This document shows positions 11,126 to 19,430 of a stretch of DNA of 64,000 nt, in pieces. This stretch comes from a virus. The notes beneath the pieces were generated by a model. That model saw only the letters and a program-made list of their open reading frames with translations. It was not told the DNA's origin and did no database searches. Positions within the stretch are counted from its first letter, which is position 1; each line of letters starts with the position of its first letter. Position numbers and translations under genes: made by a program. Location: the IMG/VR virus record IMGVR_UViG_3300025266_000004, positions 1 to 64,000 of that record. One strand, given 5' to 3'.

Positions 11126-11521
11126 TTAATTTCCTGTACTCGATTCTAAAGAGGTTATATTATCCTTACAAATAGTACATATAGTAGCAAAAGGCTTATA
11201 CTGTGCATGGTTAGTCCCTGATATTAGTTTCTTACAATACACACCACCTTGTTTATTCAATAAATGAACAGTACCAAATTGAGGTGAAAACCTATAATAA
11301 TACTCATTATTTATCCTCTCATGTTTTCTTGACATAGGAGTATCTAATGTAGGTACATTATTTTTACCACTTCTTCTTAATATTTCAGATTTTACATCTA
11401 AAATTTCAGTAACTAGTTCACCTATTTCTATAGGTGTCAATTTACTAAGTATATGTGTATTGTTAGAAAATGTAAAATCTTCTAATCTTTCTAGTAGTTT
11501 AGCTTCTTGTTGTTCAGTCAT
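11126..11521 (-). CDS. Unknown protein, last gene of the leftward block
   Basis: 131 residues, family not recognised. The N-terminal half is acidic and helical; the C-terminal half has three cysteines (VYCKK, then CTICKD) that could form a metal site but lack a full four-ligand pattern. It starts 5 bases after the gene at 11527-11883, so it is probably co-transcribed, and it runs into the shared terminator at 11031-11067. Confidence 0.7.
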   Translation of the reverse strand: MTEQQEAKLLERLEDFTFSNNTHILSKLTPIEIGELVTEILDVKSEILRRSGKNNVPTLDTPMSRKHERINNEYYYRFSPQFGTVHLLNKQGGVYCKKLISGTNHAQYKPFATICTICKDNITSLESSTGN

Positions 11522-11526
11522 TTCAT

Positions 11527-11883
11527 TTATTTTTTAATTAAGCATATATCATTTACATCTATAACACTCATTGTATAACTCTTAATTGTTATTTGATAAA
11601 CAGGTTGTACTTGTGGGTGGATGAATACTTTGTCACCAACTTTTATCTCTGAGTTTTTACTTGCAAGTGTAGACATATTAATAACTGCAACACCTTCTGT
11701 TTGTAGTTTTTTAATTTGTGCTTTTTTAGCACTTTCTGCATCTAGTTCAATAACACTTTTGAGTATTCTAGGTACTACTACATTAATCAAGTTACCTTGT
11801 GGTAAATAGTCTTGAAATAATGCAATGATGTCTCTATCATTTAATATTTTGTCTTCTGCTCCAATAATTGTTTTGTTTTCCAT
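11527..11883 (-). CDS. Unknown protein with a small beta-barrel-like C-terminus
   Basis: 118 residues. After a helical N-terminus comes a beta-rich segment with EIKVGDKVFIHPQ, the kind of V-G-D-x-V turn found in GroES-like and other small beta-barrels. GroES-like short proteins occur in phages, but the mobile-loop sequence of GroES is not recognisable, so I do not assign the function. Packed directly between neighbours in the leftward operon. Confidence 0.65.
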   Translation of the reverse strand: MENKTIIGAEDKILNDRDIIALFQDYLPQGNLINVVVPRILKSVIELDAESAKKAQIKKLQTEGVAVINMSTLASKNSEIKVGDKVFIHPQVQPVYQITIKSYTMSVIDVNDICLIKK

Positions 11884-11903
11884 CTTTTATTTATTTTATT
11901 TGT

Positions 11904-12455
11904 TTATAATCCACTATATTTTATGCCCATTTTTTGACCCTTAATTGGAGGTACTAATTCAACTATCTCTCCACATTCTTCCCATATTAACTTAGGTAAC
12001 TGTTCTATTATCTCAGTTTTACCTGTTTTCAGTATCCCCATTGGTACTAAGTTCGACTTTGTAGGAATTAGAGTTTTCAAGAATGTTTCTCTCTCTTTTT
12101 TCAAAGCTTTTACAGATCTCTCAATACTATCTAATTCGTCCCAGTAAATATCATTACAGTCATCAAACTTAAAAAATGTATAAGTAGGTGCATGAGAAAC
12201 AGTTGCACCAAATATCCTTGTAGGTTTACCGTTCTCTAGATTTCTAAGTGTATCTTCTCGTATAGCTTCCTTCACTTCAGAGTCTTTTAAAACCTCTTCG
12301 GAAATCTTTGCCATCTTCTTAAGTATAATACCTGCTTTACACTCATCTATATCACCATCTATTATATTCTGTTTAATTAGTGCTACAGTCTCTTTTAGAT
12401 TTACAGGTTTATTTAAATCAAATATAGCTAATCCTTTGTCTTTTTCTTTACTCAT
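11904..12455 (-). CDS. Conserved phage protein of unknown function, coiled-coil region
   Basis: 183 residues. A helical region (about 15-75) is followed by IFGATVSHAPTYTFFKF and NDIYWDELDSIERSVKALK, a charged helix likely to form a coiled coil (about 105-140). The pattern resembles a family seen near recombination genes in many phages, but I know no proven activity. It is followed in the operon by short unknown genes and preceded by a 53-residue gene. Confidence 0.7.
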   Translation of the reverse strand: MSKEKDKGLAIFDLNKPVNLKETVALIKQNIIDGDIDECKAGIILKKMAKISEEVLKDSEVKEAIREDTLRNLENGKPTRIFGATVSHAPTYTFFKFDDCNDIYWDELDSIERSVKALKKERETFLKTLIPTKSNLVPMGILKTGKTEIIEQLPKLIWEECGEIVELVPPIKGQKMGIKYSGL

Positions 12456-12459
12456 ATTA

Positions 12460-12621
12460 TTATCTTTTTATTTTTATAAATTGTCCTATATAATGTACTA
12501 CTCCACCTACAATAGCTACATCAAACCCTCTAGGTCTATATCCACTATTTACTAGACTTTTTACTTTCTTTTCATAGTTTACTACACTACTTTCTTTTAA
12601 TATTTTTACATCATGTTTCAT
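12460..12621 (-). CDS. Short protein, DUF1737-like (53 aa)
   Basis: A 53-residue frame filling the gap between 12455 and 12626. It starts at ATG 12621 and stops TAA at 12460. The sequence has YEKKVKSLVNSGYRPRGF followed by a hydrophobic strand (IVGGVVHYIGQFIKI). This is the layout of short DUF1737-type phage proteins: helix, a G-W/Y-x-P turn, then beta strands. It starts 4 bases after the end of the upstream gene and shares its strand, so it is very likely real. Function unknown. Confidence 0.6.
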   Translation of the reverse strand: MKHDVKILKESSVVNYEKKVKSLVNSGYRPRGFDVAIVGGVVHYIGQFIKIKR

Positions 12622-12625
12622 AATT

Positions 12626-13276
12626 TTAAAATTTTATACCTTTAGTTAATTCGATATCTATATTATCTAGCATACCATTAGTGTTTATATTTTTGCCATA
12701 AAAACCACTACAACTGTCTATTTCTTCGAGTTCAAAATAAGGGTTATCGTCTATAACACTTTTTTCTTTATACACTTTTTTATACTCTAGTTTCTCAAAT
12801 AGTGTATAACCATAAACCTCTCCACTTAAATAAGTATTCCAAGTTTCAATTAAACCTTCTGCATAATACTTAGCTATTTCTTCGTCTGTTAAATCTTTAC
12901 ACTTTTCGTTACTTTGTCTTTGTAAATCAAAATCTAGTTCTTTTTTATTAACTATTACATAACCAGTTGAACTAACATCAAAATTAGAATGTGGATTATC
13001 TAACATTAAACGTACTCCGCTGTGTATATACGCATACACCGTAAATATATAAAAATTATCTAACTTTGACAAATCTAAATCATGGTCTAAAATAGTACCT
13101 GTTTTCTCATCTAAATAATCATATATATACTTAGGTGGAAATCCTTTTCTAGTTACTTGTAGACTACTGTGTTCATATACTAAAAATATATCAGTATTAC
13201 CATTAGTGTTAGGACTCTCTGCAAAGTGGTCTTGTGTTATTTTAATTATGTGGTTATTATTTAATTCGTATTTCAT
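12626..13276 (-). CDS. Conserved phage/plasmid protein of unknown function
   Basis: 216 residues. The order of segments (FYIFTVYAYIHSGVRLML, then GYVIVNKKEL, then ETWNTYLSGEVYGYTLFE, then EEIDSCSGFYG) matches a widespread family of short proteins in phages and mobile elements: a 'yxHsG..l' strand, a 'G.v.vsk' strand, an 'e..ty..yl.GevyGy' helix-strand and a terminal 'C.GfyG'. No biochemical role is established to my knowledge. It is separated from the next upstream gene by only 3 bases. Confidence 0.75.
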   Translation of the reverse strand: MKYELNNNHIIKITQDHFAESPNTNGNTDIFLVYEHSSLQVTRKGFPPKYIYDYLDEKTGTILDHDLDLSKLDNFYIFTVYAYIHSGVRLMLDNPHSNFDVSSTGYVIVNKKELDFDLQRQSNEKCKDLTDEEIAKYYAEGLIETWNTYLSGEVYGYTLFEKLEYKKVYKEKSVIDDNPYFELEEIDSCSGFYGKNINTNGMLDNIDIELTKGIKF

Positions 13277-13279
13277 AAT

Positions 13280-13582
13280 TTATTTATATTTTGTGTAAGT
13301 ACATCTGTACCTTTCGTTTTTACGTAAAATAGATTTTTCTCTATTATTAATACTTCTAATAATTTTATCTTTTGTGTGTAATGAAATGTCACCTGTCATA
13401 CTATTTGCTAAGTTAATCGCTATCTTCCATATAGTAACTAGATGTTCTTTATTAAAAGCAAAACCTTCATATCTATTACCAAATAAAATACAATAATCTT
13501 CTTTTACTTCTTTCTTATCTAGTGCTGTGTAACCATTTTGATATATGGTACAAACTTTTTTACACTCTTGCCAGTTTTTCAT
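13280..13582 (-). CDS. Unknown protein (100 aa)
   Basis: 100 residues, not recognised. Mixed helical protein with a strongly basic C-terminus (REKSILRKNERYRCTYTKYK), suggesting nucleic-acid contact; this is inference only. Short spacing to both neighbours supports translation within the leftward operon. Confidence 0.65.
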   Translation of the reverse strand: MKNWQECKKVCTIYQNGYTALDKKEVKEDYCILFGNRYEGFAFNKEHLVTIWKIAINLANSMTGDISLHTKDKIIRSINNREKSILRKNERYRCTYTKYK

Positions 13583-13588
13583 AATTGT

Positions 13589-13984
13589 TTATTTTCTTTT
13601 ACTTCTCCCATCAGGTTTACCTCTATTTTCATCTATTCCAAATGTCGTAAAGTAGTACTGATAATTAAAGACAGTAATAGTATCATAGCTATTACAATTG
13701 TCTACTGTGTTACTGTCTTCTTTATCAATATCGTACTCTTTATATAATCTAACATAAGCCTTACCGTGTTTACCAACACCCATGTATTGCACTTTGTACT
13801 TCTTATTAATTATATAACCATCTAAATTATAGTCTCCATTTGTAGATTGAATACATTTACAAAACATAACTACAGAAGCAGTCATTTGATGTGGAAGTTT
13901 GAAAGTAGTTCCATTACTACTCTCAGTTAAACTTTCTTCTTTCTTTGTAGTATTCGTTACACTACTTTTAATTTTAAAATTCAT
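13589..13984 (-). CDS. Unknown protein sharing an N-terminal peptide with the 17943-18386 protein
   Basis: 131 residues. The first 30 residues (MNFKIKSSVTNT, then ...SSNGTTFKLP) parallel the start of the 147-residue protein at 17943-18386 (MFKIKSQITNT, then ...SPTEGTMRLS), so the two share an N-terminal module. The remainder (GYIINKKYKVQYMGVGKHGKAYVRL) looks beta-rich, and the C-terminus is basic (GKPDGRSKRK). The stop overlaps the upstream gene's frame by 4 bases. Function unknown. Confidence 0.7.
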   Translation of the reverse strand: MNFKIKSSVTNTTKKEESLTESSNGTTFKLPHQMTASVVMFCKCIQSTNGDYNLDGYIINKKYKVQYMGVGKHGKAYVRLYKEYDIDKEDSNTVDNCNSYDTITVFNYQYYFTTFGIDENRGKPDGRSKRK

Positions 13985-14406
13985 AAGACTAAAAATTGTT
14001 TTGTAAATTCTATTTGATCTTCTACAAACTTACCATTTCTTAAATAGTAAGCTGCTTGATATACTATCTCAATTCTTAAAAGTCTTTGTTCATAAGGTAA
14101 ATCCTTTAAATATTCACAATGTTTTTTGTAAGTTAAGTATTCACCTTTTAAACTAAAGTCATAATCATGTTTAAAATGTATATAATCATGCCAAATTCTA
14201 AAACACAAATTCAATGTCTTAGACTCGAATATGTTATTAGTCGAATTACCATCTAAATTAATCAGTATATTACCATTATTAAACATACCTTTTAAAAAAG
14301 CATAACTATAGTTTTTATTCACAAAAGATACTTTATAATTTTCAATTATCTTTATATAGTTATCTACTAGTACTTTCTCTAGTTTTTTACTTGCTATTTT
14401 ACTCAT
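13981..14406 (-). CDS. Unknown helical protein (141 aa)
   Basis: 141 residues, helical, with NLCFRIWHDYIHFKHDYDF as its most distinctive segment; this W-H-D-Y/W-x-H pattern recurs in unnamed phage proteins. It overlaps the ligase gene end by 8 bases and the downstream gene start by 4 bases, so translation is probably coupled with both. No function assigned. Confidence 0.7.
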   Translation of the reverse strand: MSKIASKKLEKVLVDNYIKIIENYKVSFVNKNYSYAFLKGMFNNGNILINLDGNSTNNIFESKTLNLCFRIWHDYIHFKHDYDFSLKGEYLTYKKHCEYLKDLPYEQRLLRIEIVYQAAYYLRNGKFVEDQIEFTKQFLVL

Positions 14407-15616
14407 AATCTCTAATTGTTATACCTACAGCGTGAAATGGTAAAGATTTTGGTGCTTTCGTCCTTTCATAAAACTCTACAGTTAGCATTTTACCAATATA
14501 GTTTAATTTATTATCTAAGTACTCAGCTTTCTGCTCATGTGTACCCTCTGCAACAACTGTAAAGGTGTGTTCATTGATATTGTTTATACACTTAAACATA
14601 CCTAGATTTTCCTTCTTCTTCATAGGTATTACATCAAGTATTCTAAACTCTGCACTTTCCTTACGTTTAAGCTTAGTCATAGTAGAAGGTCTTCCACCAA
14701 ATTTATACGTAGCGTTCTCGTCTCTGAATATACCACCTTCAAAACCTTGGATAATCCAGTTGTTCGTACAAATTTGAGCACTCTCGTCACTTGGAATTAT
14801 AATAGTTGGAACTAAATTTACAGAAGGAAAACTAAACATCTCAAATACACCCCTTAAATTTGTTAATCTGTTCACTTGTTTAATCATTGGAACAGCTAAA
14901 TCAAATACCTCAAAAGTAACTAAAGCACTATTTAAATTTCTTTTTGTAACAGCAGATTTAATATCTGATAATATATAACCATGAATATATAATTCACCGT
15001 CTAGTATTATTTCCTTATTTGGATATGTAGAAATAAAATGTATAAATAGTGGTTTTAGTTCTTCTTCAATGTGTTCTAATACTGAGTAAACTAACCCACT
15101 TTTAGACTTTAAAACTACTTTATCATTTTCAAATATAGCAAAACATCTTACTCCATTTATCTTAGGTTGTCCATAACAAGGGAACTTAATTTTAGGTGTC
15201 TTTGTACCATCAGAATCAGTCTTATAATAAGGTTGAGCTCGCATTGGTTGCAGAGTACCTGATTTATCTGTATTGAACTTAGGTAATGTAGCATCTAGTA
15301 CAAATAGTAAATCATCCTCATTCTCAGGTACAGTTGTAATATTATGTTCACCAGTCGTTTTATAACCTGTAAGTTGTTTATGTCTCCATTTCGAGTTCAT
15401 TTCATTACAGGCTTGGACGAAAGGTGTAGTTTCATTACTTTTACCTATGTTCTTACCTATAAGTATAGATGATGATCTCTTAACAAGTTTACCACCTAAC
15501 AAACCATCTTCTGTAATAATTATACCTCTATTTAGCTCAGTGTCATTAATACATCTTGCTTTCCATACTTTAATTCTACCTTTACTATCTCTAGCATATA
15601 AATTTTCTAATGTCAT
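14399..15616 (-). CDS. ATP-dependent DNA ligase
   Basis: Seals nicks in replicating phage DNA by adenylate transfer. 405 residues. The N-terminal 90 residues look like a WGR-like module (IIITEDGLLGGKLVKRSS ... IGKSNETTP). The nucleotidyltransferase core follows: motif I QPKINGVR with candidate adenylated K152, motif III ILDGELY (D206-E208), motif IV FEVFDL (235-240), motif IIIa/IV region EGGIFR (293-298) and motif V TKLKR (K315, K317). The C-terminal 80 residues fit an OB fold (FTVVAEGTHEQK ... LTVEFYER). Motif I has N154 where K-x-D-G is canonical, which is unusual but leaves the lysine in place. It sits 2 bases from the next upstream gene in the replication block. Confidence 0.9.
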   Translation of the reverse strand: MTLENLYARDSKGRIKVWKARCINDTELNRGIIITEDGLLGGKLVKRSSSILIGKNIGKSNETTPFVQACNEMNSKWRHKQLTGYKTTGEHNITTVPENEDDLLFVLDATLPKFNTDKSGTLQPMRAQPYYKTDSDGTKTPKIKFPCYGQPKINGVRCFAIFENDKVVLKSKSGLVYSVLEHIEEELKPLFIHFISTYPNKEIILDGELYIHGYILSDIKSAVTKRNLNSALVTFEVFDLAVPMIKQVNRLTNLRGVFEMFSFPSVNLVPTIIIPSDESAQICTNNWIIQGFEGGIFRDENATYKFGGRPSTMTKLKRKESAEFRILDVIPMKKKENLGMFKCINNINEHTFTVVAEGTHEQKAEYLDNKLNYIGKMLTVEFYERTKAPKSLPFHAVGITIRDYE

Positions 15617-15618
15617 AA

Positions 15619-16062
15619 TTATACTTTTAATATTAATAAATAAGGACTAGTAGTTTTCTTTATTACATCATTAAAAACACTAGTAGGTGTTCTAAATGCT
15701 TGATACATCATTGGCATACCACTAACAGGATGTGTATCACCTATCCATCTATCATCAGCTGCAACTGCATCAGTAACCCAAACTCCTGTATTCTGTTCTT
15801 CTTCTGTTAAAGGTGCTACAGCTTTAATATCTGTAGCTTCCATTGTATCAACGTGTCCAAACATTAATATATGTCTCATTGTTATATGATTTCTTCCTAA
15901 ATTAGGTACACCTTCAATCTCTTTATAGTTGTGTACTCCATTTACATTCTTTTCTACTAATTCTTTCAATGTTTCAATATCTTGTTCTTCAATCTCTAAA
16001 ACATAATTTTTTGTACCATTTGATTTTTTATAAACTAAATGGGTACTAATAATATTTATCAT
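15619..16062 (-). CDS. Unknown protein between ligase and primase
   Basis: 147 residues, not recognised. Central segment NLGRNHITMRHILMFGHVDT and C-terminal segment WIGDTHPVSGMPMMYQAFR are distinctive but match no family I know. The start lies 17 bases inside the primase gene, indicating translational coupling, so a role in priming or lagging-strand work is possible by context only. Confidence 0.7.
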   Translation of the reverse strand: MINIISTHLVYKKSNGTKNYVLEIEEQDIETLKELVEKNVNGVHNYKEIEGVPNLGRNHITMRHILMFGHVDTMEATDIKAVAPLTEEEQNTGVWVTDAVAADDRWIGDTHPVSGMPMMYQAFRTPTSVFNDVIKKTTSPYLLILKV

Positions 16063-17149
16063 AATCTTTATATTTAAGTCTTAATTCTTCTCTAGTATTA
16101 CTATAATACTCTTTCGTTTCATTAACTAAATTTAATACGTAATCTAATCCGTTGGCTTTTAGTAAATCTGTGTAATCCTTTTGTTTGTGTGGTAATTTGT
16201 TCTTGTGTACATCTTGTGTTATAAAAAGAGGTTGAATACCGTATTCTTCCTTTAGTTTTTTAGCCATTATCTTACCTGTTCTATCAAAGTCCATTAGACT
16301 GAATATAAAATCAAAATGTCTAGTAAGGTAATTATAATCTTCTCTAGCTAGTAAGTGTGTTTCTGAGGCTGGCGCAACAGCCTGTAATAAAGAAGTTGTA
16401 CGTATGGAGACTACATCTTTATAGGACTTCGTAACAATACAAACTTCACCACAAGTTAATTTACTCTTTCCCTGTAGTATAGTAGTATTAGTAACAAATC
16501 TTACTTTCTTTCTAAAAGGATAGTATACTTTAATCTCTCTAATACCATTTTCATCTAAACCAAAGTCATATACATAAGCAGGATTCTTAGGATTATATTC
16601 ATACCTTAGTATTCCATTTACATGTACAGTCTCCGCAGGATATATATCAAAAAACTTTAAAGCACCACTACCAACATAGTATTGATTCCAATAATCACTA
16701 TCTACTTTTTTCCACTCTCTTTTAGTGTACAATATAACAGTCTTTTTACTTACATTCTTTACAAAATCATCATCATAAAGTTTTATAGTCTTTTTAGTTA
16801 TTTTATTCTTGTACTTATGTAGGTTAAAATCAGAAGCTATTTGATCTAGTATAATACCAAATCCATTCTTAGAATTAGAATTAACTCTTAGCTGTCTTCC
16901 TACAAGGTCATAACAATCACCCCAAAAGTGACCATTCCAGTCTTTCGCTCTAAGTCTACTACCATTATATTTGAAACCAAATGTAGGTGTTTTATCAGGA
17001 CGTAAAGGACTTAGTATTAAATTACCTGTCATAACACAATCAGTAATAGTACCAATATCTAATTCTAGGTAATGTGCAAAAATCTCTTCTTGATTAAGAT
17101 TTTGCATTATGTAATCTTTAGTTAATTTAGGTAATATTCCATATCTCAT
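16046..17149 (-). CDS. DnaG-like primase with TOPRIM domain
   Basis: Synthesises RNA primers for replication. 367 residues. The N-terminal region (about 40-90: SPLRPDKTPTFGFKYNG ... WGDCYDLVG) keeps the shape of a CHC2 zinc-binding primase domain but has lost the zinc cysteine/histidine set. The TOPRIM domain is seen as VCIVTKSYKDVVSI (237-249) and FSLMDFDRTGK (283-293; D287 and D289). The canonical glutamate of the first TOPRIM motif (VEGxxD) is replaced in V-T-K-S-x-x-D. This variant is familiar in Bacteroidetes phage primases. A terminator hairpin lies just upstream (17165-17192). Confidence 0.85.
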   Translation of the reverse strand: MRYGILPKLTKDYIMQNLNQEEIFAHYLELDIGTITDCVMTGNLILSPLRPDKTPTFGFKYNGSRLRAKDWNGHFWGDCYDLVGRQLRVNSNSKNGFGIILDQIASDFNLHKYKNKITKKTIKLYDDDFVKNVSKKTVILYTKREWKKVDSDYWNQYYVGSGALKFFDIYPAETVHVNGILRYEYNPKNPAYVYDFGLDENGIREIKVYYPFRKKVRFVTNTTILQGKSKLTCGEVCIVTKSYKDVVSIRTTSLLQAVAPASETHLLAREDYNYLTRHFDFIFSLMDFDRTGKIMAKKLKEEYGIQPLFITQDVHKNKLPHKQKDYTDLLKANGLDYVLNLVNETKEYYSNTREELRLKYKDYDKYY

Positions 17150-17164
17150 ATATTATTACATAAA

Positions 17165-17192
17165 AAAGGCAATTAATCTCTTAATTGCCTTT
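17165..17192 (-). terminator. Intrinsic terminator downstream of the 17214-17840 gene
   Basis: A perfect 12-bp stem (AAAGGCAATTAA, loop TCTC, TTAATTGCCTTT). Read on the minus strand it ends in a run of T (17167-17162), giving a U tail. It separates the acidic-tail protein gene from the primase gene, so primase either relies on readthrough or has its own promoter. Confidence 0.8.
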
Positions 17193-17213
17193 CGTTTAGT
17201 TGTTTACTTATTA

Positions 17214-17840
17214 TTAAAATACTTTTTCACCTTCGTCTTCGAAGTCAAAATCGTCCTCTTTAAAGTTACTAGGTGTATCATCATCATCAGTACTTGAAGA
17301 AGCACTCACTTGTTCAATTACATCATATTTTAAATTAACAGATAAAGTTCTATATGGTCTATCCTCTACAACCTTCTCAAGAAAGTTAGGACTTAAAGGA
17401 AATCCAGCTCTACCATTAAAATATATTACTTTAATGTGAACTAGAGACTTTTCATATACACCTTCAAAAGCTTTAGCTATCATATCAAAGTACTGTTCCC
17501 AGTTCTTAGCTTTAGTACCAATACCTTTCTCAGGAAATACTGCGAAAGCTTCATAAATATGTTTTACTCTAGTATTAAAACCGTCTGCTTTCGTTTGATA
17601 CTTAGCATCATCTTCATTAATTAGAAACTCTCTGTGTATGTACTCTTTCCCATCAGTAGCTTTAAAATGAAAGTCTAAAACTTTCGACTCCTCTGAATCT
17701 TTGTTTGTAAATATATGTGATTTAACAGACAGTAAGTAAGCCTTTGGAAAAATATATTTACCATCTTCTCCTTTATATGGAGGTTCAATAGGTGTTAAAT
17801 TTCTTGACTTAGTTTCTGTTGTTATTCCAAAATTACTCAT
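17214..17840 (-). CDS. Probable ssDNA-binding protein (acidic C-terminal tail)
   Basis: 208 residues. The body is beta-rich with LDFHFKATDGKEYIHREF and an aromatic-rich central part. The last 25 residues are strongly acidic and end in DFDFEDEGEKVF, the kind of tail that recruits partners in single-strand binding proteins such as T7 gp2.5 or T4 gp32. The SSB role is inferred from this tail and from its place between RecT-like and primase genes. It is flanked by two hairpin terminators, so it may be transcribed as its own unit. Alternative: another replication accessory protein. Confidence 0.6.
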   Translation of the reverse strand: MSNFGITTETKSRNLTPIEPPYKGEDGKYIFPKAYLLSVKSHIFTNKDSEESKVLDFHFKATDGKEYIHREFLINEDDAKYQTKADGFNTRVKHIYEAFAVFPEKGIGTKAKNWEQYFDMIAKAFEGVYEKSLVHIKVIYFNGRAGFPLSPNFLEKVVEDRPYRTLSVNLKYDVIEQVSASSSTDDDDTPSNFKEDDFDFEDEGEKVF

Positions 17841-17889
17841 ATTCTTTGTTTTTATATTATTTTTAACTATTATCTAACTACTTTAATGT

Positions 17890-17924
17890 AATAAAGGTGC
17901 TATTGTTATTATAGCACCTTTATT
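17890..17924 (-). terminator. Terminator-like hairpin downstream of the 17943-18386 gene
   Basis: A 14-bp perfect stem, AATAAAGGTGCTAT (17890-17903) and ATAGCACCTTTATT (17911-17924), with a 7-base loop. The 3' side on the minus strand ends in TTTATT, a weak U tract, so termination is plausible but may be partial. Confidence 0.65.
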
Positions 17925-17942
17925 ATTATACAGAATCTTTAA

Positions 17943-18386
17943 TTACTCTGCTCCTTCTTCGTCTGAATCATCAGAACTTACACCTCTCTTAGACTTAGGC
18001 TTAATTTCACCTTTAACTAATACGAAATACTTATCTCCTGACTCTTCATCTACTAAAGGATTTTCAACATCTAACGTATATTCATGTAAATTAGTTGGTT
18101 CACCTTCTAATTTTCTCCATGCGTTAGTCGAACTGAAATTCAAACTAGCAGATTTACCAGCTAATTTAGAACCATTTCCTGCACCTGTTCCTTTACCAAT
18201 AATCATACAATCAGCACCTTCTACTTCAGCATTGTGCATTACTACATAATCTTCAGCTGAGACACCCATTAATTCAGCAGCTGCTTGAGATAATCTCATA
18301 GTTCCTTCAGTAGGACTAGTAGTTACGCTTGCAACTGTTGATTTAGGTGCTCTTGTATTCGTGATTTGGCTTTTAATTTTAAACAT
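17943..18386 (-). CDS. Unknown protein with shared N-terminal peptide and acidic tail
   Basis: 147 residues. N-terminus MFKIKSQITNT followed by GTMRLSQAAAELMGVS parallels the 131-residue protein at 13589-13984. The middle is glycine- and serine-rich (GKGTGAGNGSKLAGKSASLNF). The C-terminus is acidic (SSDDSDEEGAE), like a DNA-mimic or an SSB-type tail. The AAAELMGVSAEDYVVMHN stretch suggests a small DNA-binding or SpoVT-like fold, but I cannot confirm it. A terminator-like hairpin follows at once. Confidence 0.65.
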   Translation of the reverse strand: MFKIKSQITNTRAPKSTVASVTTSPTEGTMRLSQAAAELMGVSAEDYVVMHNAEVEGADCMIIGKGTGAGNGSKLAGKSASLNFSSTNAWRKLEGEPTNLHEYTLDVENPLVDEESGDKYFVLVKGEIKPKSKRGVSSDDSDEEGAE

Positions 18387-18415
18387 AATTTTTAATTTTT
18401 AATTGTTATACTAAT

Positions 18416-19324
18416 TTACTTTTGTTCTTTATCCAGTTCGTCTGAATTTTTATTGTTGTGGTCTTCTATGATTACAGCATCTTCTATAACTACTTCTTCA
18501 ACATCATTGTTTGTTTGTACACTCATTATTGGTGTCTCTTTTATTTCATACTTGATGTTATGCGAGTCTGTTATTTCTGAGGTTTCATATAAACCATTTA
18601 ATACATCATCTGCTACGATTCTAAAACCAATAGCCATTACTCTATTACGGAGCATTGTTTTTTTATTATTTTTCCAGTTGTCCTTTTCGTGTAAATTTTT
18701 AAACTCTGAATAATAATAAGTTAGAGTAGTATCTAATATTTGACCATCTCCTAATGTTCTTTTAAAACGAATAGTTGTTTTATAGTCAATTACCTTACCC
18801 GAAACCTTAACTCTTAGTTTCTTTTGGTCTGCATCTTTAGGGTCTATATAAATCTGATGAAGTTCATCATCAAAATCTTCCTTTCTAATTACATTTTTAT
18901 CTGCTGTTAAGTACCCATAAACAGGTTTGTAATCTTCTAATATTTCATAATGTACATTAGCCTTAATTGCAAGACTTGTCATAATATGAATACCAGTAGA
19001 ACTAGAAGTATCTGATATATAATGTAGTTGCTCTATTGAAGTAACAGGGTCTAAGCCTAGTGCTTTACCTTTCATTACAGCAAATATAGAGTTCTTGTTC
19101 AACTTCTTACCCATCATTAAACCACTAAGAGGATTAATTCCTATTTCATGACTTAACATAATAGACGCTATAATATCTTGCGGATTATCATGTGGAATCA
19201 TCTTTGACTTCGCTAAGTCCTCACTAACTTTCTCCAACTGTATTGGAGTCATTTTAGTAAGGTCTAAGCTTGTCAATTCAGTAGTTAGACTGTTTGTAGA
19301 TTTCTTATTTATTTCTTCTGCCAT
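18416..19324 (-). CDS. RecT-like single-strand annealing protein
   Basis: Predicted to anneal complementary single strands during phage recombination. 302 residues. The segment DIIASIMLSHEIGINPLSGLMMG is like the RecT 'a...G..lGl.p..al' helix. It is followed by a V-M-K-G-K-A-L segment, then MLRNRVMAIGFRIVADDVLNGLYETSEI, which matches the RecT C-terminal pattern (a basic helix, 'P/D..l.glY..eE'). The last 40 residues are acidic and low-complexity, likely an interaction tail. It stands beside a helicase and SSB-like genes. The family call is by motif order, not by alignment. Confidence 0.7.
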   Translation of the reverse strand: MAEEINKKSTNSLTTELTSLDLTKMTPIQLEKVSEDLAKSKMIPHDNPQDIIASIMLSHEIGINPLSGLMMGKKLNKNSIFAVMKGKALGLDPVTSIEQLHYISDTSSSTGIHIMTSLAIKANVHYEILEDYKPVYGYLTADKNVIRKEDFDDELHQIYIDPKDADQKKLRVKVSGKVIDYKTTIRFKRTLGDGQILDTTLTYYYSEFKNLHEKDNWKNNKKTMLRNRVMAIGFRIVADDVLNGLYETSEITDSHNIKYEIKETPIMSVQTNNDVEEVVIEDAVIIEDHNNKNSDELDKEQK

Positions 19325-19391
19325 TTTTTTATGATTTTATAATTAAACAGTAGTGTTTAGTTACTTTTAATTGCCATGTTTAAATCATACT

Positions 19392-19399
19392 CAAATATA
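19392..19399 (-). promoter_or_regulatory. Candidate -7 element (TATATTTG) upstream of the RecT-like gene
   Basis: In the 106-base gap 19325-19430 the minus strand reads TATATTTG, a perfect match to the Bacteroidetes -7 consensus TAnnTTTG. The expected -33 TTTG is only a T-run (TTTT), so it would be a half-perfect promoter for the RecT-like gene, 68 bases before its ATG. Confidence 0.4.
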
Positions 19400-19430
19400 C
19401 GATATATATTTCGTTAAAAAAAACTTTATA

